Source: CAYNWT01 sp964485095 | GTDB taxonomy: Bacteria; Planctomycetota; Planctomycetia; Planctomycetales; Planctomycetaceae | Reading direction: 5' to 3' | DNA length: 64,000 nt | Assembly: GCA_964485095.1 (NCBI GenBank) | Contig: CAZAIB010000001.1 | Coordinates: forward strand, 62,001-126,000 | In this document: piece by piece, positions 53,478 to 62,877 of the stretch | How the letters are laid out: every line of letters starts with the position of its first letter | Position numbering within the stretch: the first letter of the stretch is position 1 | Translations under genes and position numbers: made by a program | The notes under the pieces: generated by a model | What the model was told of the DNA's origin: nothing | The model's database searches: none | The model's input: only the letters and a program-made list of their open reading frames with translations

Positions 53478-54503
53478 ATGACGGCAACGACACAAACGAC
53501 GACAAACTGGAACGAACTCGCTGAACAGGCGATTCGCGACGAACCACTCAGCCGCGAACAGGCGCTGGCGATTCTGGATGCTCCGGACACTGAGGTGCTG
53601 GCATTGCTGGACGCGGCTTATCGTGTTCGACACCACAACTTCGGCAAGGTTGTGCAGCTGTACTACCTGAAGAATGCCAAGAGCGGCATTTGCCCGGAAG
53701 ACTGCAACTACTGTTCGCAGTCGTCCATTTCAGACGCGCCGATTGAAAAGTACGCGATGCTGAACGAAGAACGCCTCATGGAAGGCGCTCGGAAGGCCGC
53801 GGCTTCGAATGCTCGGACGTACTGCATTGTGGCCAGCGGCCGTGGTCCTTCGAACCGCGAAGTCGAACACGTTGCCAACGTCGCCGGGAAGATTAAAGAT
53901 GAACTCGGTTTGCACATCTGTGCCTGCCTTGGGCTGTTGAATCCGGATCAGGCGAAGATGCTGAAAGACGGTGGTGTGGATCGAGTGAACCACAACCTCA
54001 ACACGTCGCGTCGCCACCACGATGAAATTTGCACGACGCATACGTTCGACGATCGCCTGGCGACATTGGACGCCTGTCGTGAAACCGGTTTGGAACTCTG
54101 TGCCGGGCTGATTGTCGGCATGGGCGAAGACAACAACGACGTGGTTGATGTCGCGTTCAAATTGCGTGAACTTAAAGTCGAATCGGTTCCGGTGAACTTC
54201 CTGAACTCAATTGACGGCACTCCGCTGCAAACACTGGCGGACCTGGACCCTCGATACTGCCTTAAGGTCCTGTGCCTGTTCCGTCTGACGAACCCGCGTA
54301 CTGAGATTCGGATTGCGGGCGGTCGTGAAGTGAACCTGCGTTCGATGCAGGCGATGGGTCTGTACGCGGCGAATTCAATGTTCGTCAGCGACTACCTGAC
54401 GACTCCCGGTCAGGCGGCCGAAGCGGATTACAAGATGATTGAAGATCTTGGTTTCGAAGTCGTTGCAGAGCACCGAAATACGAATCCAACTGCTGACGTG
54501 TAA
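53478..54503 (+). CDS. bioB: Biotin synthase
   Basis: 341 residues from ATG 53478, with GGCGGAG upstream. Radical-SAM cysteines are Cys72, Cys76 and Cys79 in CPEDCNYCSQ. NHNLNTSRRHHDEICTTHTFDDR, AGLIVGMGED and VNFLNSIDGTPL are BioB-specific. Inserts sulfur into dethiobiotin. No other bio genes are next to it. The oligopeptidase gene follows on the same strand 46 bases later. Confidence 0.96.
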   Translation: MTATTQTTTNWNELAEQAIRDEPLSREQALAILDAPDTEVLALLDAAYRVRHHNFGKVVQLYYLKNAKSGICPEDCNYCSQSSISDAPIEKYAMLNEERLMEGARKAAASNARTYCIVASGRGPSNREVEHVANVAGKIKDELGLHICACLGLLNPDQAKMLKDGGVDRVNHNLNTSRRHHDEICTTHTFDDRLATLDACRETGLELCAGLIVGMGEDNNDVVDVAFKLRELKVESVPVNFLNSIDGTPLQTLADLDPRYCLKVLCLFRLTNPRTEIRIAGGREVNLRSMQAMGLYAANSMFVSDYLTTPGQAAEADYKMIEDLGFEVVAEHRNTNPTADV

Positions 54504-54549
54504 CAAAGTCCGAGCCCAATCGGCTCAGTCCAGAATGAGAACACGAACC

Positions 54550-56685
54550 ATGAAACTCGCAAACATCACCGCGTTCTGTATCGCGATCGGAGTAACCGGC
54601 CTCATGGATACTGCCAGCGGTCAGCAAATCACTTACCCAACCACGAAGACGGTCGATCAGGTTGATAACTTTCACGGTGAGGACGTCAAAGATCCGTACC
54701 GTTGGTTGGAAGACGACGTCCGCACGTCGGAAGATGTTGCGAAGTGGGTCGAGGATCAAAACAAAGTCACAGACAGCTATCTGAACACGCTGCCCGGTCG
54801 CGAACAAATCGAAAAGCGGCTCACCAAGCTTTGGAACTATGAGAAGATTGGCGCGCCGGCGAAGCACGGTGATCGCTACTACTTCAGCAAGAACGACGGT
54901 TTGCAGAACCAAAACGTTCTCTACTCAATGCCAACTCTGGACGCGGAGCCAACGGTTCTCATCGACCCGAATAAGTGGTCCGACGACGGCACGGTTGCTT
55001 TGTCGGGGACATCGTTCAGTGACGACGGCAAGTACCTGGCTTATGGAATTCAGGACGGCGGTTCTGACTGGCGCACGTGGCGAATTATGGAAATCGCCAC
55101 GAAGAAGGTTCTCGAAGACAAAGTCGAATGGGTGAAATTCAGCGGTGCAAGCTGGACGCCGGATAGTCGCGGGTTCTTCTACGGCCGGTTTGACGAACCG
55201 AAAGAAGGCGAAGCGTTCCAGTCACTCAACCTGAACCAGAAAATCTACTACCACCGCATTGGCACTGCACAGTCGGAAGACGTGCTGGTTTACCAACGGC
55301 CTGATCACCCGGATTGGGGCTTCAACATCGACGTCACCGAAGATGGCCGCTACATGGTCATCACGGTTTGGAAGGGAACCGACGACAAGTACCGCGTGCT
55401 GTACCGCGACTTGCAGGAACCGTTCGCGATGCCGCTGGATTTGGTTTCAACATTCGAAAACGACTACACGTTTGTCGGTAACGATGGTCCTAACTTCTTT
55501 TTCCGAACGGACCTGGCAGCATCAAGAGGCCGCGTCGTTGCGATCAACATTCACAAGCCGGACGAACGCACGGAAGTGATTCCGGAAACCGACGAGACGC
55601 TGCGTGGCGTCGGTATCGTCGGCAACATGTTTGTGGCATCGTATCTCAAGGACGCGAAGTCGCAGGTAAAGCTGTATAAACTCAGCGGCGAGTTCGTGCG
55701 CGAGGTTGAGTTCCCTGGCATTGGTACTGGCGGAGGATTCGGGGGCAAGCAGTCGGATACGGAAACGTTTTATTCGTTCTCCAGCTTCGCGACGCCACCA
55801 AGCGTTTACAAGTACGACATGATTACTGGCAAGAGCGAGCTGTTTCGCCAGGCGAAGGTCGATTTCAACCCGGACGATTACACTGTCAGCCAGGTGTTTT
55901 ACAACAGCAAGGACGGCACGAAGGTTCCAATGTTTCTTGCTCATCGCAAGGACGTGAAACTGGACGGCAACAATCCAACCTTGTTGTACGGATACGGCGG
56001 CTTCAACATTCCGCTCACACCCGGATTCAGTACGTCACGCCTGGCGTGGATTGAAATGGGCGGCGTGTTCGCGATGGCCAACCTGCGTGGTGGCGGCGAG
56101 TATGGCGAGAAGTGGCATAAGGCAGGAACCAAACTGCAGAAGCAAAATGTGTTCGACGACTTCATCGCGGCTGGTGAATGGTTAATCGCGAACAAGTACA
56201 CCAGCAAGAAAAAACTGGCCATCCAGGGCGGCAGCAATGGCGGCTTGCTGGTTGGAGCCTGCATTACACAGCGTCCGGATCTTTACGGAGCCGCTCTACC
56301 GGCCGTCGGTGTGATGGACATGCTGCGGTTCCACAAGTTCACCGCGGGCCGTTACTGGGTTGATGACTATGGCTGTGCCGACACCGATGCGGCCGAGTTC
56401 AAAGCTCTGCGAGCGTACTCGCCGTACCACAACCTGAAACCAGGAACCGCGTATCCGGCAACGATGGTGACAACAGCTGACACCGACGACCGCGTTGTGC
56501 CAGGTCACAGTTTCAAGTTCGCCGCGGCACTACAGGCGGCTCAGTCTGGCCCAAACCCAACTCTCATCCGCATCGAAACCCGCGCCGGCCACGGTTCAGG
56601 AAAGCCAACCGCCAAGATCATCGAAGAATACGCCGACATGTGGGCGTTCCTCGCGAAGAACCTCGGCATGGAGATGAAGAAGTAG
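54550..56685 (+). CDS. Prolyl oligopeptidase (S9A), exported
   Basis: 711 residues from ATG 54550, since the signal peptide (LANITAFCIAIGVTGLMDTASG) starts there. An N-terminal seven-bladed propeller covers about 80-430 and the hydrolase domain the rest. Triad: Ser562 (GGSNGG), Asp646 or 647 (TDDRVVPGHS) and His681 (RAGHGSG). Cleaves short peptides after proline. Planctomycete versions are commonly secreted, and the signal peptide here agrees. ANLRGGGEYGEKWHKAG is the family signature. Confidence 0.95.
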   Translation: MKLANITAFCIAIGVTGLMDTASGQQITYPTTKTVDQVDNFHGEDVKDPYRWLEDDVRTSEDVAKWVEDQNKVTDSYLNTLPGREQIEKRLTKLWNYEKIGAPAKHGDRYYFSKNDGLQNQNVLYSMPTLDAEPTVLIDPNKWSDDGTVALSGTSFSDDGKYLAYGIQDGGSDWRTWRIMEIATKKVLEDKVEWVKFSGASWTPDSRGFFYGRFDEPKEGEAFQSLNLNQKIYYHRIGTAQSEDVLVYQRPDHPDWGFNIDVTEDGRYMVITVWKGTDDKYRVLYRDLQEPFAMPLDLVSTFENDYTFVGNDGPNFFFRTDLAASRGRVVAINIHKPDERTEVIPETDETLRGVGIVGNMFVASYLKDAKSQVKLYKLSGEFVREVEFPGIGTGGGFGGKQSDTETFYSFSSFATPPSVYKYDMITGKSELFRQAKVDFNPDDYTVSQVFYNSKDGTKVPMFLAHRKDVKLDGNNPTLLYGYGGFNIPLTPGFSTSRLAWIEMGGVFAMANLRGGGEYGEKWHKAGTKLQKQNVFDDFIAAGEWLIANKYTSKKKLAIQGGSNGGLLVGACITQRPDLYGAALPAVGVMDMLRFHKFTAGRYWVDDYGCADTDAAEFKALRAYSPYHNLKPGTAYPATMVTTADTDDRVVPGHSFKFAAALQAAQSGPNPTLIRIETRAGHGSGKPTAKIIEEYADMWAFLAKNLGMEMKK

Positions 56686-56716
56686 GTACCTGAGCCAAAC
56701 CGACGCGGGGGGAGAG

Positions 56717-57262
56717 TTACCGCGTCGGGAAGAGTCGTTGGACATCGACGTTTAGCTTGCAGCTAGCGCAGATTTCGATGGCCAGTGACTCTTTGAACGT
56801 GGCTTCGCTGTAAACGCCGTTCGCATTCAGTTGCAGAGCTGTCATGGTTCTGGCGTCAGGGTCAAGTACCAAATACCAAGCCACGCCTTGCTCTGCGTAC
56901 AAGGTTCGCTTGAATGTCAGGTCCCTTTCGCGAGTGGACTTTGAGAGAACCTCAACCGCGATTGCTGGCGTGTTCTCAATGTGACGTTCTGGTGGGCCAC
57001 CGCACACGACACTGATGTCCGGACGGTAGATGGTATCGTTCGAGACGATCCAATCGACTTCTGTCAGAACTGTCGCATCGCAGCCAACCTGGTCGATTGC
57101 GTTTGTCAGAGCAGTACCGATTCGATTCGCGGCACTTCCGTGAGTCCCAAAGCTGCTCGGTGTCATCGCGATTGGAACGCCGCTCCAGAGTTCCCAATCG
57201 CCTTCCCACATCGCGTGGTCCTCGACGGTGTAGTGCGGGATATATCTCGGAACGGTACTCAT
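56717..57262 (-). CDS. Uma2 family (DUF820) PD-(D/E)XK protein
   Basis: 181 residues. The nuclease-fold core is YRPDISVVCGG followed by AIAVEVLSKSTRERDLTFKR and YAEQGVAWYLVLDPDAR, the Asp/Glu-x-Lys arrangement (Asp, then EVLSKS) of Uma2 proteins. Family members are frequent in cyanobacteria and planctomycetes and their biological role is unclear. It begins 17 bases after a DNA methyltransferase gene on the same strand, which suggests a linked function. Confidence 0.88.
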   Translation of the reverse strand: MSTVPRYIPHYTVEDHAMWEGDWELWSGVPIAMTPSSFGTHGSAANRIGTALTNAIDQVGCDATVLTEVDWIVSNDTIYRPDISVVCGGPPERHIENTPAIAVEVLSKSTRERDLTFKRTLYAEQGVAWYLVLDPDARTMTALQLNANGVYSEATFKESLAIEICASCKLNVDVQRLFPTR

Positions 57263-57278
57263 GCGTCAATTCTACCGT

Positions 57279-58226
57279 TTACGCCGTCGATTTCGCGGTC
57301 TTCTTTTTCTTCTTCCGCTTTGTAGCTGGCTTAGCTGCCGCTTTAGGCGTTTGGCGAGCAGACATTGTTGGCTCAGCAGCACCCGTTAGCGGTTCACCAA
57401 CCTTCGTGGCTTTAAGGCGGGCTCGACCGGCCTTCGCGTAGTCCTTTGAAAGTTCGAATCCAACGAACTTTCGGTTCAGCTTCTTTGAAACCACCAGTGT
57501 TGATGCACTGCCGGAGAACGGGTCCATAACGATATCGTCTTCGTGAGAACACGTTCGGACGATGCGGCCGAGAAGCTGTTCCGGCATCTGGCAGCCATGG
57601 AAGCCAGCGCGTTCTTTGAATGTGCCGGCCACGCGTGGGAAGTACCAGGTGTCTTCTTCGAAACTGAAGCACTGCTGGAGGTCTTGTGGCCTTAGTGCGA
57701 AAGTTTGTTCGACTTGCGGTGGGATGATCCAGGTGTCGTCAGGCAGTCGGCCGTTGCCTTTGGCGCGTTTGTCGTTGTAGGTCGTCATCCGAGCTGAGGG
57801 GATGCGGTTCTCCAGGTCTTCGGTGCGGAAGGTGAAGTTCTCAGGGTCTTTGACGAAGTGGAACAGATGTGTGTGGGACCTGGTGAACTTGTTTTTGCAG
57901 TTCACTCCGAAGGTGTAGTACCAGATGACCCAGCTGCGGCAGTGGAAGCCAATCTTGCGGGCTTCGATTTTTAGTTCGGCCGCGAAGTCATCGCCGATGG
58001 CCAGCCAGAAAGTTCCGTCCGGCTTCAGAGCGCGGTGGGCAGCGGTCATCCAATCGTTGGACCACGCCAGGTAATCCTCGGCCGCCATCTTGTCTTCGTA
58101 GACATCGTACTTGTAACCGATGTTGAACGGTGGATCTGCGAACACCAGGTCCACGCTACCTTCTGGTAACGCGTTCATTCCTGCGACGCAGTCTTTGTTA
58201 TGAATTTTACCGAGTTTCTTTTCCAT
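57279..58226 (-). CDS. DNA methyltransferase, beta class (N6-adenine or N4-cytosine)
   Basis: 315 residues. Motif IV DPPFN at 31-35 comes before motif I, FSGSAST at about 237, the beta-class order. VFADPPFNIGYKYD and VSKKLNRKFVGFELSKDY give clear framework. The tail is Lys/Ala-rich (KPATKRKKKKKTAKST) and could aid DNA binding. No restriction enzyme of a known type is adjacent; the Uma2 gene follows immediately. An orphan regulatory methyltransferase or half of a restriction pair are both possible. Recognition sequence cannot be predicted. Confidence 0.92.
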   Translation of the reverse strand: MEKKLGKIHNKDCVAGMNALPEGSVDLVFADPPFNIGYKYDVYEDKMAAEDYLAWSNDWMTAAHRALKPDGTFWLAIGDDFAAELKIEARKIGFHCRSWVIWYYTFGVNCKNKFTRSHTHLFHFVKDPENFTFRTEDLENRIPSARMTTYNDKRAKGNGRLPDDTWIIPPQVEQTFALRPQDLQQCFSFEEDTWYFPRVAGTFKERAGFHGCQMPEQLLGRIVRTCSHEDDIVMDPFSGSASTLVVSKKLNRKFVGFELSKDYAKAGRARLKATKVGEPLTGAAEPTMSARQTPKAAAKPATKRKKKKKTAKSTA

Positions 58227-58354
58227 TCGCTCCAGCTCCTGCCGGCCATTGTAACCGCTCCGATTGCCAGCGCAAATGAGGCCAGACCTGCGGTATTCAA
58301 GGCAGGATCGGCGGCTATGATGGAATTAGTCTTCGCGTTTTTCTCGGAACCCAA

Positions 58355-59518
58355 ATGCGACTCTTCCTGCTTTTCATGATCGCGTTCCCGCTGCATTCGG
58401 CCGTCGCACAGAGCCCGCAGCTGTACGATTCGAAGAACTTCAAGCTGCAGACGGATCTTCCCAAAGAAGACGCTGAGGAACTGCTGGAAAAACTAGAGAC
58501 CATGTTGGTTCTGGTTTCGAAGTATTGGGCGGTTCCGAATCGGCAGAAGATCGAATGCGTCGTGGTTGCCGATTTGCGGAACTGGTCAGGAACCCCCATC
58601 GATCCGCGCGCGTTGCCGAGTTTGAAGGCGAACGCCGGGATTACCTTCTCGGATTTTCGCCGTCGCGGGAATCGAACCAGCATTCGCGCGGTCGCATTTG
58701 GAGTTGCGAGAACCAGCATTGTTCAGCATGAAGCGGTGCATGCGTATGCGTACTACGCGTTCGGACATTGCGGACCGCCGTGGTACGCGGAGGGGATGGC
58801 CGAGATGGGTTCGTACTGGATTGAAGGCGACACCACAGTGACGGCTCCGCGGCACGTGACCGAGTATCTGCGCCGATCGAAACCGCGCAAGGTGAAAGAG
58901 ATTACGACCGGGGAAACGGGGAAGATTGGATCCTGGCAGAACTACTGCTGGCGATGGGCCTTGTGTCATTTGCTGGCGACCAACAAAAACTACTCGAAGA
59001 AGTTCCGTCCGCTGGGATTGGCCATGCTGACCAAGAAGAAGGGTTCCTTCTCTTCAACGTACGGCAAGCAATTGAGGGAATTGGAGTTTGAATACGGCTT
59101 CTTCCTGAAGCATGTTCAGCCTGGCTTTGATGCTGAGCGATGCAGTTGGGACTGGGATGCCAGGTTCCGCAAACTGAAGCCCACCAAGTCGGTTCGATTT
59201 GTGATTCGCGCCGACCGGGGCTGGCAGGCGTCTCGCGTGCGGCTGGAAGCTGGTCAGAAATATAAGCTGACGGCAGAGGGCTCATGGCAGCTTACAAAGG
59301 ACGGCGAACCGGTATCTGCAAGCGGTACCAATAACTCAGGGCAACTTGTCGGCGTTGTGATGACAAAGATGAAGCTTGGCGAACCGTTTGTGATTGGCGA
59401 GGAACACGAATACATGCCCCGAGTAACCGGTGACTTGTATTTGCGTTGTGGCGACGCCTGGAATTCGCTTGGCGACAACTCGGGCGAGATATCAGTGTCC
59501 GCCGAGAAAGTCGAATAG
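58355..59518 (+). CDS. Secreted DUF1570 metallopeptidase-like protein with C-terminal lectin-like domain
   Basis: 387 residues with signal peptide MRLFLLFMIAFPLHSAVAQ. Zinc motif HEAVH (His125, Glu126, His129) and Glu146/Glu150 in YAEGMAEM match DUF1570. The last 110 residues (RADRGWQASRVRLEAGQKYKL to LYLRCGDAWNSLGDNSGEISVS) look like a PA-IL (LecA)-type or galactose-binding beta-sandwich, often found in planctomycete exported proteins. A role in surface polymer or protein processing is likely. Confidence 0.85.
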   Translation: MRLFLLFMIAFPLHSAVAQSPQLYDSKNFKLQTDLPKEDAEELLEKLETMLVLVSKYWAVPNRQKIECVVVADLRNWSGTPIDPRALPSLKANAGITFSDFRRRGNRTSIRAVAFGVARTSIVQHEAVHAYAYYAFGHCGPPWYAEGMAEMGSYWIEGDTTVTAPRHVTEYLRRSKPRKVKEITTGETGKIGSWQNYCWRWALCHLLATNKNYSKKFRPLGLAMLTKKKGSFSSTYGKQLRELEFEYGFFLKHVQPGFDAERCSWDWDARFRKLKPTKSVRFVIRADRGWQASRVRLEAGQKYKLTAEGSWQLTKDGEPVSASGTNNSGQLVGVVMTKMKLGEPFVIGEEHEYMPRVTGDLYLRCGDAWNSLGDNSGEISVSAEKVE

Positions 59519-59564
59519 CCGACCTGGAACCGGTTCCTTCGCGAGACCTCAACAGCAGCGGGCT

Positions 59565-60989
59565 TTACTCAAGCCGGTAGTTAATCGTTCCGTGTTTTTG
59601 GCTGCGAGAGATTCGATCGGTCGCGTGCAGGCCAGCCAGAACGAACTCAACACACGATGCCCGGACGGCTTCGCTTTCGGATGCGTTCAATTCAAAGGCC
59701 TTGTCCCACACAGGCGGAACGCGTTCCAGCAGTGCGGCGTAGTGCGAGCTTGGCAGCATGTCGCCCACTTCGATTTTCACACCCTTCGCGAAGATTTCGG
59801 CGATCTCAGCCAGACCGTGTTCGTCAACGTATTCTTCGAAAATCGTCTTGATGGATTCAGAAAGAACCGCATCCAGCACCTGGCGTTCGGACATCTGATG
59901 ACTGCTCATCATGTCGATTTCCAGCTTGCCCAGCGACGACGAATACAAATGTCCGAGATCACTAATGCGCGGGACGGACGGCTTTTCACCCAACACGGCC
60001 GCTCGGCGCCGCGCGCTGGCGATCATGGTTCTGTAGTTCGCAATGCTGAACCGCGCGCTGACGCCTGAGTCCTGATCGATGTACTTGCTGCGTCTCGCAG
60101 TGCGGCTGGCTTCTTCGATGATCTGCTTCATGAACCACGGCACGATCACGGGGAACTCACCATCCAGATTGATGTCGGCTTCGGTTTCCTGTTCCATGAT
60201 ACGAATGCCCGCATCACGTTCTCGCGGATAGTGGGTGTGGATGACAGAACCGATGCGGTCTTTGAGCTGCGGAATGACCTTGCCGCTGCGGTTGTAGGTC
60301 GATGGGTTCGCTGAAAACAGAATGAGGACATCGATATCGAACTTGATGGGGTACCCGCGAATCTGCACGTCGCGTTCTTCCAGAATGTTGAACAGGCCAA
60401 CCTGCACAAGTTCGTCCAGTTCCGGAAGTTCGTTCATCGCGAAGATGCCGCGATGCATACGTGGGATGAGGCCGAAGTGCAAAGCGTCTTCGGCAGACAT
60501 GCTGGTTCCGCCGGCCAGTTTGGCGGGGTCAATCTCGCCGATGATGTCAGCGAATTTGGTGCCCGGTGAAAGGCGTTCGGCGTAGCGGTCATCGCGATGC
60601 CACCAGCCAATGGGCACTTCTTCCGGCGGATGCGTCGCGACAAAGTCGCGAACGGACTTACTGATGGGCTTTAGCGGGTCGTCATGAATGGGCGCTTCCG
60701 GGATATCAACAAACGGAATGAACTCATCCAGAAACCGTGCGAGTAGCCGCATGATGCGGCTCTTGGCCTGGCCCTTCTCACCGAGGAACAGCATGTCGTG
60801 TCCGGACAGCAATGCGATGCTGATTTCCGGAGTGACGGTGTTCTCGTAGCCAAGGATGCCGGGGAACAGTTCTTCACCGGCCGCGAGAGAGCGTAGGAAG
60901 TTACCGCGGATTTCGTCTTTGACTGACTTCGATTGCCACCCGCTTTGGGTGAGTTCGGCGAGGTTCGTAGGGCGGTTGTCTGCTGACAT
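59565..60989 (-). CDS. MoxR/ChlI-like AAA+ ATPase (magnesium-chelatase type)
   Basis: 474 residues. Walker A GEKGQAKS (70-77) departs from canonical GxxGxGKS by a changed glycine. GIFAMNELPELDELVQVGLFNILEERDVQIRG and LFSANPSTYNR hold Walker B and sensor-1-like features. C-terminal lid has RFSIANYRTMIASARRRA. Planctomycetes often pair this gene with a von Willebrand (ChlD-like) partner; none is adjacent here. Convergent with the DUF1570 gene (46-base gap). Works as a chaperone-like ring for protein complex assembly rather than in chlorophyll synthesis. Confidence 0.9.
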   Translation of the reverse strand: MSADNRPTNLAELTQSGWQSKSVKDEIRGNFLRSLAAGEELFPGILGYENTVTPEISIALLSGHDMLFLGEKGQAKSRIMRLLARFLDEFIPFVDIPEAPIHDDPLKPISKSVRDFVATHPPEEVPIGWWHRDDRYAERLSPGTKFADIIGEIDPAKLAGGTSMSAEDALHFGLIPRMHRGIFAMNELPELDELVQVGLFNILEERDVQIRGYPIKFDIDVLILFSANPSTYNRSGKVIPQLKDRIGSVIHTHYPRERDAGIRIMEQETEADINLDGEFPVIVPWFMKQIIEEASRTARRSKYIDQDSGVSARFSIANYRTMIASARRRAAVLGEKPSVPRISDLGHLYSSSLGKLEIDMMSSHQMSERQVLDAVLSESIKTIFEEYVDEHGLAEIAEIFAKGVKIEVGDMLPSSHYAALLERVPPVWDKAFELNASESEAVRASCVEFVLAGLHATDRISRSQKHGTINYRLE

Positions 60990-61066
60990 CTTCGTGGGGA
61001 CTCCGGCGAGATCGTTTACCGGAGCATTATAGAACCACCAACGTTCTGGCCCACCGGCCTGATGAT

Positions 61067-61555
61067 TTACTTTTCTTCTTCATCATCATCGGCAGGTCGC
61101 GACGAAGTGTGGTCGTGCAACACAAGCCAGCCCTTTTCTGTCTTTTGCAGAAGCAAGGTGTACAGCCCGCCGATGTCTTTGAAGTCGCCCTTTCGTTTGA
61201 GTTCCCAACGGCCGAAAACTTCGGCCCATTCCTTTGAGAGAATCTTTACACGCAAGTCGGAAAACGTCAGCTGGCCCATCGCGTCGGAATTGGGGTAGCT
61301 CTCTTGGTATTGGTTGAGCGTGGTTTTCCAGCCGAACCGGAAGGTCCCGGCAGATGCGAACCGAAGTTTCTCACTGCGAACGTAGCCATCCATGAAACCT
61401 GGAATGTCCCCGCGGTTCCACGCTTCCATTTGAGTCATAAGCACCTTGGTGACGGCAGCGGTTTCCGCTTTCGTGTCCACAGCGGGTTTGCGTTCTTCCT
61501 GCCAGTTGATGCCTGTAAGTACCAAAGCCAAAAGGGCGGGCGCGTAGAACTTCAT
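61067..61555 (-). CDS. DUF4440 / SnoaL-like (NTF2-fold) exported protein
   Basis: 162 residues with a signal-like N-terminus (MKFYAPALLALVLTGINW). Cone-shaped NTF2-like fold: VLMTQMEAWNRGDIPGFMDGY, WKTTLNQYQESYPNSDAMG and WLVLHDHTSSRPA. The tail is very acidic (DDDEEEK). Small-molecule binding or ketosteroid-isomerase-like catalysis is typical; no specific substrate. Confidence 0.85.
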   Translation of the reverse strand: MKFYAPALLALVLTGINWQEERKPAVDTKAETAAVTKVLMTQMEAWNRGDIPGFMDGYVRSEKLRFASAGTFRFGWKTTLNQYQESYPNSDAMGQLTFSDLRVKILSKEWAEVFGRWELKRKGDFKDIGGLYTLLLQKTEKGWLVLHDHTSSRPADDDEEEK

Positions 61556-61648
61556 CGCGAACTCCAGGTGCAGGAGAAGAGAGAGCCAATCAAGACTGGT
61601 TCGAAGACAGGTGGTTCGTTCTGTTTGAGAACGGAACCGAACCGCATC

Positions 61649-62719
61649 TTACCATTTCAACGCAGCAAAGCCCTGCGTCATGTGGTCTGCTCGCTGTTGC
61701 ATGCAGATACCCGCGGCGGTCAGAAGCACCGCGTCGCCAGGCTGCAGCGGTTCGATTTCGTTACAGGCCGCGACTTCGTCGATACGAGACAGTGCCAACG
61801 GAATCGTGGACGAAAGCGTGTTGCCGAAATCAGGCAGGTTGTTAAGGAGCTTCACGTCCGGAAGATCCAGCCGGGCTGTCGCGATGAGTGTTCTTAGCAG
61901 CTTGCCACTGGGCTGATGAGGCACCGCAACGAGACGCTGATCACCGTCAAAAGACTTAATCGCTTCCTGGCAGCCGGCCAGCATCAGTTCGACACCGTTA
62001 AGGAAGACAGACTCGCCATCCATGTGCATCACTTCGCGTGTCTGCGGGCAGCCACGGAAATCGAACCCTTCGCAGAATTCCTGAGTAAACAGGTCGCGTC
62101 CGCCGTTTCGCTTGTCGGCCGGAACATAAACTTCGCGAGCGTTCCAGTTAAGCAGTTCGTGTCCGGGGCCTTGCCAGATTGTTGTCGCAGCCGCGCCCGA
62201 TGAAACGATTCCGCAGAACGCCTTGTCAGCAGCGTCGTGCCATTGTTCAGGAACTTCGACGGACAGTAGCGGTACATGTCTGCCCGGTCCGGTCTGTTTG
62301 GCAATCCGCGCGCCGTCGTTTAGTAGCTTCATGAAGCCGGCGCAGCCAAGGTTGAATCCGCGAACGCGCGATGCGGGCAGTTCCAGGTAGTCGGCCAGTT
62401 CTTTGGCGAGTTCAAGCGATCGTGTGGGATCGACGTGTGAGTGACACAGCAGGACAGCCGGGCAGTCAGACCATTTGAAGTCGACCTCGCGACGGAGTTC
62501 GTCCGCAAGCGTTGTGGCAACGTCGATCGGAGCGATGCCTGGTCGGAGTATGCGCCGGTTGTTGATTCCGGTTGATCGCTTGAGAACCGAAATGCCTGAG
62601 AACCCACCGCCGCCAAGGCGTGAGAGTTCTAGTACTCGATCGTTGTCCAGAATCTCAAAGAGATCCTGTCGATCCAGCACGTCAACAAATCGCGTTAACG
62701 CTAATGGCGTGTTCTGCAT
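61649..62719 (-). CDS. KAS III-like thiolase-fold enzyme (FabH family)
   Basis: 356 residues. Catalytic triad of condensing enzymes: Cys in FNLGCAGF, His in VPHQPSGK and Asn in DFGNTLSS. The N-terminal half is less like classic FabH (LGGGGFSGISVLKRSTGINNR). It could make or transfer a beta-ketoacyl group in fatty-acid, hydrocarbon or secondary metabolite synthesis. No acyl carrier protein or other fab genes are near, so it is probably not the housekeeping FabH. Confidence 0.85.
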   Translation of the reverse strand: MQNTPLALTRFVDVLDRQDLFEILDNDRVLELSRLGGGGFSGISVLKRSTGINNRRILRPGIAPIDVATTLADELRREVDFKWSDCPAVLLCHSHVDPTRSLELAKELADYLELPASRVRGFNLGCAGFMKLLNDGARIAKQTGPGRHVPLLSVEVPEQWHDAADKAFCGIVSSGAAATTIWQGPGHELLNWNAREVYVPADKRNGGRDLFTQEFCEGFDFRGCPQTREVMHMDGESVFLNGVELMLAGCQEAIKSFDGDQRLVAVPHQPSGKLLRTLIATARLDLPDVKLLNNLPDFGNTLSSTIPLALSRIDEVAACNEIEPLQPGDAVLLTAAGICMQQRADHMTQGFAALKW

Positions 62720-62877
62720 CCCAGCCTAAAATCCCAGTTGTTCAGCTCAGCGAGCGTACAGTGAGCCTGACTCGGTTTCACGACCCCTGTGAGACAGCCT
62801 ACAAGTTCCCGGCAAGATGATACCGATGGGCGTTCGAAGCGCCAATCACGCTCTGTGAATCCGCCGGATTGGCGGTC

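Noticed and set aside
57440..57460. GTTCGAATCC, which resembles a tRNA T-arm
   Set aside because: It lies inside the methyltransferase coding region and no acceptor, D or anticodon stem surrounds it.
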